Below are positions 14,675 to 23,396 of a stretch of 36,915 nucleotides of DNA, piece after piece (position 1 is the stretch's first letter; the number at the start of each line of letters is the position of its first letter). This DNA comes from Methanoculleus sp. UBA374. GTDB lineage: Archaea; Halobacteriota; Methanomicrobia; Methanomicrobiales; Methanoculleaceae. Location of the stretch: assembly GCA_002508705.1 (NCBI GenBank), contig DAYL01000007.1, positions 1-36,915 of the forward strand, read 5' to 3'. Both the position numbers and the translations under genes were made by a program. Below the pieces are notes generated by a model that was given only the letters and a program-made list of their open reading frames with translations, was not told the DNA's origin and did not search any database.

Positions 14675-15991
14675 ATGAGCAGAGACGGTATCAACGCAGC
14701 GATCCTGGCTTTGATCGTCGCGCTCGGCGGCATCGTCGCCGGATGCACCGATACGCCGGGGACGACGTCCGCAGGCTCCGCCCCTCCCACCGGGGAGGAG
14801 ACGCCCCGCCTTCAGCAGACGGCGGAAAGCGCCGGCAATGTGACGGCAGGAAGCAACCAATTTGCGTTCGACCTCTATAGCAGGCTCGCAAACGACCCGG
14901 CGTATGCGGGCAAAAACTTCTTCTTCTCGCCCTACAGCATCTCGTCGGCCCTTGCAATCACTTACGAGGGCGCTCACGGCACGACCGCCGACGAGATCCG
15001 CTCGGTGCTGCATCTCCCCGAGAACGATACCCTCCAAAGAGAGGGGTTCTCCGCGATCGACGCCGGTCTGAACCGCGCGGACGCGAACTACATCCTCCGC
15101 ACGGCAAACGCTCTCTGGGCGGAGGAGACGTATTCGTTCCTCCCGGAGTACACAACCGCGGCCGCTCGCTGGTATGGGGCAAACGTCACGAACCTCGACT
15201 TCAAGGGTAGCCCCGAGGCGTCGCGGGAGACGATCAACCGGTGGGTGGAGGAGCAAACTGAAGATAAAATCCGCGACCTTCTCCCGGCGGGTTCAATCGA
15301 CACCATGACCCGGCTCGTGATCACGAACGCGATCTACTTCAAAGGTACCTGGGTCAAGCAATTCGATGCGAACGAGACGGAGGAGGAAGACTTCCGGATT
15401 GCCCCGAACGAGACCGTGCGCGTCCCGATGATGCAGCGGACGGACAGGGGTGCGGTCTACGGGTATACGGAGACCGATACGCTTCAGGTGCTCGAGATGC
15501 CGTATGCACGCGGGAACGGCAGTGAGGTCTCGATGCTCGTCCTCCTTCCGAAGGAAGACAGCCTAACGGCTGCGGAAGAGAGTCTGGACGCGGAGACGGT
15601 CGCGGGTCTGCACCAGTCGCTGACCTCCCGGAGGGTCGATGTTTTCTTCCCGAAGTTCAGACTCGAGACGGATTACAGCCTCCCGGGAGTTCTTGCGGCG
15701 ATGGGGATGCCGACGGTGTTCACCGACTCAGCCGACCTCTCGGGGATGGACGGCATGAAGAAGCTCTTCGTCAGCGACATCGTCCATAAAGCGTTCGTCG
15801 ATGTGAACGAGGAGGGCACCGAGGCGGCGGCCGCGACCGGCGTTATCGTGGCTCCGCTGGCCGCACCCCCGGGAAGCGAAATGCCGATACCCGTCTTCCG
15901 GGCGGACCACCCGTTCGTCTTCCTCATCGTCGAGGAGGATTCCGGCACGGTCCTCTTTATAGGACGGGTCGTCAACCAGGAGAGGTTGTAA
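14675..15991 (+). CDS. Serpin 1, lipoprotein-type serine protease inhibitor
   Basis: This 438-residue protein is a full-length serpin. The N-terminus has a hydrophobic segment ending in a lipobox-like VAGC (Cys24), then a Thr/Pro/Ser-rich linker to about residue 58, so it is probably anchored on the outer face of the membrane. The serpin core runs from NQFAFDLYSRL to the C-terminal ADHPFVFLI and FIGRVV. The hinge EEGTEAAAAT (from residue 379) fits inhibitory serpins, which trap proteases by loop insertion. Counting as for alpha-1-antitrypsin puts P1 at Leu395 and P1' at Ala, suggesting chymotrypsin-, elastase- or subtilisin-like targets. The start ATG follows the shared promoter element. A paralogue lies at 21528-22817. 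Confidence 0.95.
   Translation: MSRDGINAAILALIVALGGIVAGCTDTPGTTSAGSAPPTGEETPRLQQTAESAGNVTAGSNQFAFDLYSRLANDPAYAGKNFFFSPYSISSALAITYEGAHGTTADEIRSVLHLPENDTLQREGFSAIDAGLNRADANYILRTANALWAEETYSFLPEYTTAAARWYGANVTNLDFKGSPEASRETINRWVEEQTEDKIRDLLPAGSIDTMTRLVITNAIYFKGTWVKQFDANETEEEDFRIAPNETVRVPMMQRTDRGAVYGYTETDTLQVLEMPYARGNGSEVSMLVLLPKEDSLTAAEESLDAETVAGLHQSLTSRRVDVFFPKFRLETDYSLPGVLAAMGMPTVFTDSADLSGMDGMKKLFVSDIVHKAFVDVNEEGTEAAAATGVIVAPLAAPPGSEMPIPVFRADHPFVFLIVEEDSGTVLFIGRVVNQERL
15094..15360 (+). repeat. 267-bp block identical to the second serpin gene
   Basis: Bases 15094-15360 are identical to 21926-22192 throughout, by direct reading, while the flanking parts of the same genes differ at many positions. 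It encodes the middle of the serpin fold. Identity at synonymous sites points to recent gene conversion or a recent duplication with uneven divergence. The copies are direct repeats 6832 bp apart. Confidence 0.9.
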
Positions 15992-16007
15992 CAGTCATAG
16001 AGGGGAG

Positions 16008-16030
16008 CGGGACGGTGACGAACCGTCCCG
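16008..16030 (+). terminator. Hairpin after serpin 1
   Basis: CGGGACGGT (16008-16016) and ACCGTCCCG (16022-16030) form a perfect 9-bp stem with a 5-base loop, 17 bp after the serpin stop. No T tract follows. The remaining spacer to 16232 shows no gene. Confidence 0.5.
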
Positions 16031-16232
16031 CCCATTCATCGACAACGGATCCCGTGAGACCGCGCCTGGCCGGCCGGTTCCCGAGGCACGGATCGGGATC
16101 TTGGATAGGCGAAGACCGGACCATCATCCCTCCGGCTTCCACGGCCGGAGCTCCTCGCGTAGATGGGGCCTGCGATCATCAGAATGACACTTGATGTGGA
16201 GCCTAAAAGAGACTCGTTAAATAGTATCCTGG

Positions 16233-16556
16233 CTACCGGGGAGAGCCTGAACCGCCGTTGGCATCATGGCGCTCCCCATCGATGTAGATCGATGCAATAT
16301 GTCGACGCTCTCCATCTTCGCCGATAAATGCTTCAAGCACTCCATACTTTTGCCCCCAAGCATCCTCTTTCGTAAGAAAGATCTCACACGCATCGGACGC
16401 GCGTACCGACTGTAAGACGCTGTCAGCCACTCTCTCTCCCTCGTGGAACAGTTCGAATTCCGAGTGATACGCCGCGATCTCATTAAGCACGTCGGCAAAG
16501 CTCCGACACGCCCGGAGCGCCGCACCCGTATCCACAATGCCAATACTGATATCCAT
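16233..16556 (-). CDS. Hypothetical protein, divergent from an AbrB-like gene
   Basis: I do not recognise this 107-residue soluble protein. It starts MDISIGIVDTGAALRACRSF and alternates helix-like and strand-like stretches, with a Cys in SDACEIFLTKEDAW and an acidic middle; the last dozen residues look disordered. The ATG at 16556 follows GAGAGG closely, better than an in-frame ATG six codons upstream. It is divergent from a small AbrB-like gene across a promoter with GTAC repeats, so a toxin-antitoxin or co-regulated role is possible but unproven. Confidence 0.65.
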   Translation of the reverse strand: MDISIGIVDTGAALRACRSFADVLNEIAAYHSEFELFHEGERVADSVLQSVRASDACEIFLTKEDAWGQKYGVLEAFIGEDGERRHIASIYIDGERHDANGGSGSPR

Positions 16557-16580
16557 TCCGCCTCTCCCGTACACCAGAGC

Positions 16581-16626
16581 GTACTTTGTACAGTACTAAG
16601 TAATCGATGGCTCAGTACATATATAC
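16581..16626. promoter_or_regulatory. Divergent promoter with GTAC repeats and TATATA
   Basis: GTAC-TTT-GTAC-A-GTAC lies at about 16581-16596, giving two overlapping palindromes. A self-complementary TATATA lies at 16620-16625. The TATA midpoint is 25.5 bp from the AbrB-like ATG at 16648 (leaderless). In the other direction it predicts a start near 16596, inside the GTAC array, leaving a 40-nt leader with a Shine-Dalgarno for the gene at 16556. The array would therefore cover the minus-strand start site, as an operator. Confidence 0.5.
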
Positions 16627-16647
16627 CTTGTGCAGTGAAACGTTACT

Positions 16648-16848
16648 ATGAAAAGTGCGACCACACGTATGAATAAAATTGGCAAAGCAGAGACGAGATT
16701 TTTAACGATCCCCGCTGAACTATATAGAGATTCAAATTTCCCCTTTACTGATGAGGATCAGCTTATCGTAACAATTAACAATGACTCTTTGATCGTAACA
16801 AAAAATACAGAATCGGTCTCCCACGGACATGATTCCCAGCCAGAGTGA
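16648..16848 (+). CDS. AbrB/SpoVT-like DNA-binding small protein
   Basis: The 66-residue product resembles the swapped-hairpin AbrB/MazE fold: GKAETRFLTIPAELYRDSNFP (from about residue 12), then DEDQLIVTINNDSLIVTK, followed by a polar tail. Such proteins act as transition-state regulators or as antitoxins. The ATG at 16648 is placed 25.5 bp after the TATATA box, so the mRNA looks leaderless; an internal ATG at 16669 is an alternative. No toxin follows on the same strand: downstream lies a broken transporter gene. The divergent neighbour of unknown function might be the partner. The coding DNA is AT-rich, suggesting acquisition. Confidence 0.7.
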   Translation: MKSATTRMNKIGKAETRFLTIPAELYRDSNFPFTDEDQLIVTINNDSLIVTKNTESVSHGHDSQPE

Positions 16849-17120
16849 TAGTGAGCATCGGTATGAAGGTCGGGAGGTACATCGGCTCCCCTCATTCACC
16901 CACCCGTCATAACCTCTCTCGCTCCTCGTGTCAGCTCCCACGGTTCCGATCGACCAAGATTGTGAAGCATCATCTCTTCCGTTCACGGTAGAGCCTCGAC
17001 CGCGGACCAGAGCGGGGTCCGGATGGTCATCCTTCCCCTCCGAAAGAGCTGCGAGCATAACCGTCATAGACCCAACCTCGCCGCATCCATACACCGATAC
17101 CTCTAACCAGGTGCAGCCTA
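16849..17120. other. Spacer without a supported gene
   Basis: Open frames run through this stretch on both strands, but none gives a protein-like sequence. It may contain a decayed 5' part of the downstream Nramp-type gene, whose normal N-terminus is not found. Confidence 0.4.
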
Positions 17121-18457
17121 TGACGTCCGGGGCGATGACGATCTCGTTCTTCGGAACATCGAATCCGTTTGCCGGCAGATCGCATCGGTCCCCCGCGGAT
17201 CGCCTCGCTCTACGGCTGCACCGCCCTCTGGACGTTCGTCCTCGCGGCGTTCCTCAAAATGCTCCTTGCCCGCGAGATCGGGTGGTATGCAGCCGTGACC
17301 GGGAGGTCGCTCCCTCAGGGGTCCGGAGCCTCCCCGGGCCGGAGAACTGGGGCGTCTGGCTCATCGCGCTCCCCCAGACCCTCGTTGCGGCCGCCACCAT
17401 CACCGGTATGGCGGGAGCCGCGAGTTCTGCCGTCATCCTCGCGCTTCCCGGAGGTTTCACGGCATGGGCGGTCGTACTCCTGCTGATCTCGCTCGTCCTG
17501 GTCTTCTTCGGCAGATACCGGGGCGTGGAACGGGCATCCATCGTGATGGCGCTCGCTATCATTACGGCTCTGGTCGCCGCCGCAGGCTACGTCTTCCCCG
17601 GCACCGAACCGCTCGCCGCCGGTCTCGTGCCGGTCCTTCCCGAAGGCGCCGTATTCGCCGAACCCCTCCCGTGGCTCGGGTTTCTGATGTCGGGCGCTGC
17701 AGGCCTCGTCTGGTACTCTTACTGGCTCACGGCCCGGGGGTATGGTGCCGCCTACTCTCTCACACACGGGCAGGAGGAGGAGACGGTCGTCGAGAAAGGG
17801 GATCTGCCGGATCTTACGCACCTCGACCGGATAGAGAGGGAGCACACCCGGGACTGGGTCCGGATCATGACCGTCTCCACGGCCATCGCCTCGGGCATCG
17901 TCCTCGCCCTGCTGGTATCGCTCCTCGTCCTGGGTGCGGAACTGCTCCGGCCGCAGGGCCTTCTTCCCGAAGGTCCCGAAGTGACCGCGGTGCTCTCGGT
18001 GCTCCTCGGGGATGTCTGGGGGCCGCCGGGAGCCTGGTTGATGATCCTCGCCGCGTTCTTCGCCTTCAGGAGCACCATCGTCACCAACCTCGACGGATGG
18101 ACGAGAATGCTCGGAGAGGGATCGATCTTCATCGCCCGCCAGGCGAAAGCGGCCGGGGGGTGGATATCGATGCGGTTCTATCGCTTCGTTTACCTGTTCG
18201 GGCTGATGGGAGCCCTGCCGCTTCTCCTTATCGTCACAAGACCCGAGCCGGTGACGTTTCTTGCCGTAGCCGGGGTCATCGAGGCGATCCAGATCCCGGT
18301 GGTCGCGTTCGCGACGCTCTATCTGAACCGGCAGACGCTCCCGGCGGAGTTCAAACCCTCCCTCCCCGTCGTGATCCTGACCTTTACCGCCGGCGTCTTC
18401 TTTGCGGCCTTCTCAGTCTACTATATCGCAACCGAGGCAGCCGTACTCTTCTCCTGA
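17121..18457 (+). pseudogene. Frameshifted Nramp-family metal transporter
   Basis: Two reading frames carry adjacent parts of one Nramp-like transporter (Mn2+/Fe2+ uptake family). About 17172-17317, in the third frame, encodes RIGPPRIASLYG and TALWTFVLAAFLKMLLAREIG. From about 17318 to 18457 another frame continues with SLPGPENWGVWLIALPQTL and roughly eight further membrane segments. One base appears missing near 17317-17325, in CAGGGGTCC. The first segment also seems shortened after IGPP, and no conserved start is seen upstream. A single-base shift could be a sequencing error, but with the N-terminal damage a pseudogene is more likely. The second frame by itself is long and open. Confidence 0.75.
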
Positions 18458-18483
18458 GCGCGAAGGGTGAACAGGCATCACTC

Positions 18484-18491
18484 TTTTATAG
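18484..18491 (+). promoter_or_regulatory. TATA box of the oxidoreductase-GH15 operon
   Basis: TTTTATAG lies 27 bp after the transporter stop. It predicts a transcript start near 18515 and a leader of about 37 nt before the ATG at 18552. Confidence 0.45.
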
Positions 18492-18551
18492 CCGGACGTA
18501 CAGTCTACCGCCTCTCCGGCCTCATCGACCGGAGCGGAGGCGCACCCTGCC

Positions 18552-19523
18552 ATGAAGCCGAAAGTAACGATCGGGTATCATGCGTCGCACGAACAGTTCT
18601 CGCCGGGCATGCTCCTCGGCCTCGCACGAAAGGCCGAAGACGCCGGGTTTGGGGCGCTCCTCTCCTCGGACCACTTCAATCCCTGGACCTCCGCCCAGGG
18701 AGAGAGCGGATTTTCGTGGGCCTGGCTCGGCGCCGCCCTGCAGGCGACGTCTCTCCCGGCCGGGGTAGTCTGCACGCCGGGATACCGCTACCACCCGGCT
18801 ATCGTCGCTCAGGCGGCGGCGACGCTCGCCGGGATGTTTCCCGGGCGGTTCTGGGTCGCCGTCGGAACCGGCCAAGCCCTCAACGAGGGAATCTGTGGAG
18901 AAGCCTGGCCCCCGAAATCGGAACGCAATGACCGGCTCTTTGCGTCCGCCACCATCATGCGAAGCCTCTGGGCGGGAGAGACGGTCACGACCGCCGCTCC
19001 GGTTCGAACCGTCGAGGCCCGTCTCCACACCCGGCCAACGCAGCCGCCGCTTCTTCTCGGCGCGGCCCTGACGCCCGCGACCGCGGAATGGCTGGGCGGC
19101 TGGGCGGACGGCCTCATTACCGTCGCGACGCCGAAAGGCGACCACGCAAAGGTTGCAGGAGCGTTTCGGCACGGCGGGGGCGAAGGAAAACCAATGTACC
19201 TTAAGGTGGACCTCTCCTACGCACGAACCGACGAAGAGGCCCGGTCCGGGGCATGGGACCAGTGGCGGGCCAACGTTTACCCGGCGGCGGTGCTCGAGAA
19301 TCTCCGGACGCCGGGAGAGTTCGAGGCCCTGGAGGACCTCGCCGGGCCCAGGATGGTCTTCGAGAAGATCCGCATCTCCGCGGACCCAAAAGATCACGTC
19401 CGGTGGCTCAGGACCGACATCGATCTCGGTTTTACACATCTCTATCTCCACAACGTGAACAGGAACCAGGAAACGTTCATCGAAGACTTCGGGAACGAAG
19501 TTCTCCCGGAGATTTTCGGGTGA
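18552..19523 (+). CDS. Luciferase-like flavin-dependent oxidoreductase
   Basis: The 323-residue protein belongs to the bacterial luciferase-like monooxygenase (LLM) superfamily, a TIM barrel that binds F420 or FMN. Visible features are GYHASHEQFSPGMLLGLARKAEDAGF at the N-terminus, SSDHFNPW near residue 38, and GRFWVAVGTGQALNE near residue 96. It looks most like the TIGR03885 group, described as probable non-F420 flavin enzymes, although methanogens do have F420, so the cofactor is open. The substrate is unknown. It is followed 5 bp later by a GH15 glycosidase gene, and the two are surely co-transcribed, hinting at a sugar or polyol substrate. Confidence 0.85.
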   Translation: MKPKVTIGYHASHEQFSPGMLLGLARKAEDAGFGALLSSDHFNPWTSAQGESGFSWAWLGAALQATSLPAGVVCTPGYRYHPAIVAQAAATLAGMFPGRFWVAVGTGQALNEGICGEAWPPKSERNDRLFASATIMRSLWAGETVTTAAPVRTVEARLHTRPTQPPLLLGAALTPATAEWLGGWADGLITVATPKGDHAKVAGAFRHGGGEGKPMYLKVDLSYARTDEEARSGAWDQWRANVYPAAVLENLRTPGEFEALEDLAGPRMVFEKIRISADPKDHVRWLRTDIDLGFTHLYLHNVNRNQETFIEDFGNEVLPEIFG

Positions 19524-19528
19524 CCCGC

Positions 19529-21442
19529 ATGCGGGAAGAAAGTTACAAACCCATCGCCGATTACGCGGTCATCGGGAACCTCCGCACCGCCGCCCTTGTC
19601 GGAACGGACGGTTCGATCGACTGGTGCTGTTTTCCCTACCTCGACCGGACAAGCGTCTTCGCCGCCCTGCTCGATACCCGGCGGGGCGGCAGGTTCCGGG
19701 TCTCGACTCCCGGAGCCGGGCGCGGCATGCAGTGGTACGTCGAGAACACCAACGTCTTAAAGACGGAGTTCTCCGATGCAACGGGAACGCTCGTGGTGAC
19801 CGACCTGATGCCGCTCCTCGGGGATATCGAAGGACGTGCAGGATCGCTCGCCCCGCCCGAACTCTACCGCATCCTTACGTGCGTTCGGGGAAGCGTGGAG
19901 ACAACGGTGGAGTGGTCTCCCAGGTTCGAGTACGCCCGGGGGACGACGCAGATCTCGCGGATTCCGGACGGCTGGTTTGCAACGGACGGGAGAGACGACA
20001 TGACGCTCTTCGGCCTCGCCGAGGCGGAGGTGGTCGAGGAGGAGGGCGGGCATACCCTCAGGGCAACCCTTCCGATGCGGGCAGGAGAACGGCACGTCCT
20101 GATCGCCCGGTGGGGGACCGAAGACCTGACCTACGTACCGGAGAGGGCCGGCATGCTGGAGGCCCGGACGGTGAAGGCGTGGCGGACGTGGGCACGCAGA
20201 TGCGAGCCCGTCCGCGCCGGGGAGTGGGCGGGGAGTCTGCTTCCGCTGCTCATCAGGTCCACACTCGTTCTCAAACTACTGACGAATGCGGCGACAGGGG
20301 CGATCGCCGCCGCACCGACGACATCCCTCCCTGAGGATATCGGCGGAGTGCGAAACTGGGATTACCGCTTTGCCTGGATCCGGGATTCGGCGATGACGGC
20401 GCAGGCGCTCATCGTTCTCGGGCACAAAGCCGAAGCAGTCGACCTCCTTGACTGGATGGAGCGGGTCTCCGCGATGTATGCAAGAGAGGAGCAGGAGCTC
20501 CGGATCATGTATGGCATCCACGGGTGGTCCGACCTCCGTGAGGAAGAACTCCCTCATTTCGAGGGCTATCGGGGTTCAAGCCCGGTCAGGATCGGGAACG
20601 ATGCCGCCGCCCAGATGCAACTCGAGATCTACGGAGAACTCCTCAACACCGCCTACGAGCTCGCTCGACGGGGGTTCGGGCTCTCCGGGCAGGAGAAGGG
20701 GTTTCTCGGCAGGATCGCCGACGAGGCGTGCACCCTCTGGCGAGAGCCGGACCACGGTATCTGGGAAGTCAGGAGCGAGCGGCGCCACTATGTCTACTCG
20801 AAGGTGATGCTCTGGACGGCGCTCGACCGGGCGGTCCACCTCGCCGACGAGTACGGTCTTTTGGGGGACGGGGAACGGTGGGCGCGAAACGCCGCCGCGA
20901 TCAGAAGGCAGGTCCTTGAACAGGGCTACGATGCGGAGAGGGGCGCATTCGTTCAGTTCTATGGGTCGCGGGATCTGGATGCGGCCAACCTCCGCATCCC
21001 GCTGCTTGAGTTCCTTCCGCCCGACGACGAGCGGGTGGCCGGGACGATCGAGAGGACGATGGACGAACTGATGGAGAACGGCCTTGTCTACCGCTACCGG
21101 ACGGACGACGGCCTTCCGGGGGAGGAAGGAGCGTTCGGGCTCTGCACCTTCTGGCTCATCGATGTTCTGGCGCTCTCGGGCCGGGTCGGGGAGGCGCGGT
21201 CGCTCTTTGAACGGATGGTGGACCGCGCAAACCATGTAGGCCTCTACCCCGAACAGTTCGACCCGGAAACGGACGAATTTCTCGGCAATTTTCCCCAGGC
21301 ATTCACCCATATTGGACTCATCAACAGCGCCCTCTACCTCGCCTACGCCGAAGGGAGAGCGGTTCCGGAGCACGCGTTGATCGGGACGCCCGAACACCGT
21401 GCGGCGCTTGAGGAACGGCGCCCCGGAAGGATGTCGCTCTGA
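19529..21442 (+). CDS. Glycoside hydrolase family 15 protein
   Basis: This 637-residue protein is a GH15 enzyme (glucoamylase/trehalase class). An N-terminal beta-sandwich (about residues 1-240) starts with PIADYAVIGNLRTAALVGTD and GSIDWCCFP. The (alpha/alpha)6 barrel follows, with GGVRNWDYRFAWIRDS near residue 272, a general-acid region near LPHFEGYRGSSPVRIGND, and a base region LYPEQFDPETDEFLGNFPQ near residue 572. It hydrolyses an alpha-glucoside; trehalose or a storage glucan is plausible. No signal peptide, so it is cytoplasmic. ATG 19529 follows GGGTGA; a GTG at 19520 overlapping the previous stop is the alternative. Confidence 0.93.
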   Translation: MREESYKPIADYAVIGNLRTAALVGTDGSIDWCCFPYLDRTSVFAALLDTRRGGRFRVSTPGAGRGMQWYVENTNVLKTEFSDATGTLVVTDLMPLLGDIEGRAGSLAPPELYRILTCVRGSVETTVEWSPRFEYARGTTQISRIPDGWFATDGRDDMTLFGLAEAEVVEEEGGHTLRATLPMRAGERHVLIARWGTEDLTYVPERAGMLEARTVKAWRTWARRCEPVRAGEWAGSLLPLLIRSTLVLKLLTNAATGAIAAAPTTSLPEDIGGVRNWDYRFAWIRDSAMTAQALIVLGHKAEAVDLLDWMERVSAMYAREEQELRIMYGIHGWSDLREEELPHFEGYRGSSPVRIGNDAAAQMQLEIYGELLNTAYELARRGFGLSGQEKGFLGRIADEACTLWREPDHGIWEVRSERRHYVYSKVMLWTALDRAVHLADEYGLLGDGERWARNAAAIRRQVLEQGYDAERGAFVQFYGSRDLDAANLRIPLLEFLPPDDERVAGTIERTMDELMENGLVYRYRTDDGLPGEEGAFGLCTFWLIDVLALSGRVGEARSLFERMVDRANHVGLYPEQFDPETDEFLGNFPQAFTHIGLINSALYLAYAEGRAVPEHALIGTPEHRAALEERRPGRMSL

Positions 21443-21527
21443 GAGCCGGACCGCCCGGCAGAAGCGAGGCTTCGAAAATTCGTTGTCAACGCTAGGCATA
21501 ACTATCCGGGGCGCCATACCGCACTCT

Positions 21528-22817
21528 ATGAACAGAAACATTATCTACCTGCTTCTGGCATCTTTCGTCGCGCTCGGCGGCATCGCCGCCGGATGCACCG
21601 ATACGCCGGGGACGACGTCCGCAGGCTCTGCCCCTCCCACCGGGGAGGAGACGGCGGAAAGCGCCGGCAATGTGACGGCAGGAAACAACCAATTTGCATT
21701 CGACCTCTACGACCGGCTCGCAAACGACCCGGCGTATGCGGGCAGGAACCTCTTCTTCTCGCCCTACAGCATCTCGTCGGCCCTTGCAATCACTTACGAG
21801 GGCGCCCGCGGAACGACTGCCGACGAGATCCGCTCGGTGCTGCATCTCCCCGAGAACGACACCCTCCGAAGAGAGGAGTTCTCCGCGATCGACGCCGTTC
21901 TGAACCGCGCAGACGCGAACTACACCCTCCGCACGGCAAACGCTCTCTGGGCGGAGGAGACGTATTCGTTCCTCCCGGAGTACACAACCGCGGCCGCTCG
22001 CTGGTATGGGGCAAACGTCACGAACCTCGACTTCAAGGGTAGCCCCGAGGCGTCGCGGGAGACGATCAACCGGTGGGTGGAGGAGCAAACTGAAGATAAA
22101 ATCCGCGACCTTCTCCCGGCGGGTTCAATCGACACCATGACCCGGCTCGTGATCACGAACGCGATCTACTTCAAAGGTACCTGGGTCAAGCAGTTCGACG
22201 TGAATGAGACGAGAGACGAAGAGTTCAGGGTTGCACCGAACCGAACCGTGACGGTTCCGATGATGCAGCGGACTGACGAAGATGCAATCTATGGGTACGC
22301 GGAGACCGACACCTTCCAGGTGCTTGAGATGCCGTATGCGCATGGGAACGGAACCGAACTCTCGATGCTCGTCCTCCTCCCCAAAGACGATAACCTGACG
22401 GCTGCGGAAGAGAGCCTCGACGCCAAGGCGCTCACGGACCTGCGGGAGTCGCTGGTTTCTCAGGAGGTCGAGGTCTTCTTCCCGAAGTTCAGGCTTGAGA
22501 CGGACTACAGCCTCCCGGGAGTTCTTGCGGCGATGGGGATGCCGACGGCGTTCGGTGGTGCCGCCGACTTCTCGGGGATGGACGGCACGAATATGCTCTT
22601 CGTCAGCGAGGGCGTCCATAAGGCATTCGTCGACGTGAACGAGGAAGGCACCGAGGCAGCGGCGGCGACCGGGGTCGTCATGGACCTGAAGAGCGCGCCC
22701 GTGGGGGATTCCACGCCCGTCTTTAAGGCAGACCACCCGTTCGTCTTTCTTATCGTCGAGGAGGATTCCGGCACGGTCCTCTTCATAGGCAGGGTCACAA
22801 ACCCGGCGGGCCGGTAA
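21528..22817 (+). CDS. Serpin 2, lipoprotein-type serine protease inhibitor
   Basis: The 429-residue paralogue of serpin 1 has the same plan: a hydrophobic signal ending in AAGC (Cys at about 23), a shorter Thr/Pro linker, and the full serpin core. The N-terminal and central coding DNA is nearly identical to serpin 1, but the C-terminal third has diverged. The hinge EEGTEAAAAT starts at residue 372. P1 counts to Lys388 with P1' Ser, so trypsin-like proteases are the expected targets, unlike Leu-Ala in serpin 1. The ATG at 21528 lies 30 nt from the start of the shared ATAACTATCCG element at 21498. It follows the GH15 gene but has its own promoter. Confidence 0.95.
   Translation: MNRNIIYLLLASFVALGGIAAGCTDTPGTTSAGSAPPTGEETAESAGNVTAGNNQFAFDLYDRLANDPAYAGRNLFFSPYSISSALAITYEGARGTTADEIRSVLHLPENDTLRREEFSAIDAVLNRADANYTLRTANALWAEETYSFLPEYTTAAARWYGANVTNLDFKGSPEASRETINRWVEEQTEDKIRDLLPAGSIDTMTRLVITNAIYFKGTWVKQFDVNETRDEEFRVAPNRTVTVPMMQRTDEDAIYGYAETDTFQVLEMPYAHGNGTELSMLVLLPKDDNLTAAEESLDAKALTDLRESLVSQEVEVFFPKFRLETDYSLPGVLAAMGMPTAFGGAADFSGMDGTNMLFVSEGVHKAFVDVNEEGTEAAAATGVVMDLKSAPVGDSTPVFKADHPFVFLIVEEDSGTVLFIGRVTNPAGR
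21926..22192 (+). repeat. Second copy of the 267-bp identical serpin block
   Basis: This block is base-for-base identical to 15094-15360. Together they could support homologous recombination deleting the 6.8 kb between them. Confidence 0.9.
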
Positions 22818-22967
22818 GAGTCGATTCGAGAGAGATCAGAAGGGTGATGGACTTGCCCCCAACCACCCCCACCGGTTTACCACTAGTGCATCGATTCTAT
22901 ATAAACCAGACAACTTTCGCAAGGATAGCACGATATATAGATGCGCTTAATCTGACACCTGTGATAT
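22818..22967. other. Spacer with orphan TATA-like elements
   Basis: The region becomes AT-rich and contains TATATAAA at 22898-22905 and GATATATAG near 22930. No gene starts at a fitting distance on the plus strand, and the minus-strand neighbour ends at 22968. These may be chance AT-rich motifs or a promoter for an unrecognised RNA. Confidence 0.35.
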
Positions 22968-23396
22968 TCAAGTGGTCGTACAAAACGGATCTGAACCCGC
23001 CGGAGTGGATATGGTAACTTTATTGAGATCAACTACCCAGTCTCCTTCCCTTATTTCAGAGTAATCGTGTGTGACAATGATGATTATTTTTTCCGATGAC
23101 AACTCCCTGAGAACATTATATATGGATTTCCGCGACTCTCTGTCTATCGGGCTTGTAACTTCATCTAGAAGAATTATGGGGGAATTCTTTAGGATAGCTC
23201 GTGCGAGAGAGATCTTTTGTCTTTCCCCTCCAGAAAGTTCCAAACCGTCTTCACCAACAAATGCACTATAACCATTTGGCAATCCAATTATGAAATCGTG
23301 AATCTTTGCTTTTTTAGCAGCACTTATTACATCGCCATTAGACGCATTTAAACGGAGTCGTTTCTCGCGCCCCCTGGGATCTGAGGCGATAATCAA
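22968..23396 (-). pseudogene. C-terminal remnant of an ABC-transporter ATPase
   Basis: The 142-codon frame encodes only the second half of an ABC exporter nucleotide-binding domain. It shows the Q-loop-distal helix HDFIIGLPNGYSAFVGEDG, the signature LSGGERQKISLARAI (about residues 54-68), Walker B IILLDEV, and the H-loop IVTHDYSE. The Walker A P-loop and all membrane segments are absent. Upstream DNA is stop-containing and unlike a transporter, and the last ten residues look like read-through into other sequence. Base composition is clearly more AT-rich than the neighbouring serpin and regulator genes. It is best read as a transferred gene fragment. Confidence 0.8.

Noticed and set aside
16732..17094. 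A 120-codon minus-strand frame over the AbrB-like gene and spacer
   Set aside because: It is antisense to the AbrB-like gene and irregular in composition.
20576..21541. A 321-codon open frame antisense to the GH15 gene and the serpin 2 start
   Set aside because: It is a shadow frame with no protein-like pattern, crossing a promoter and two secure genes.
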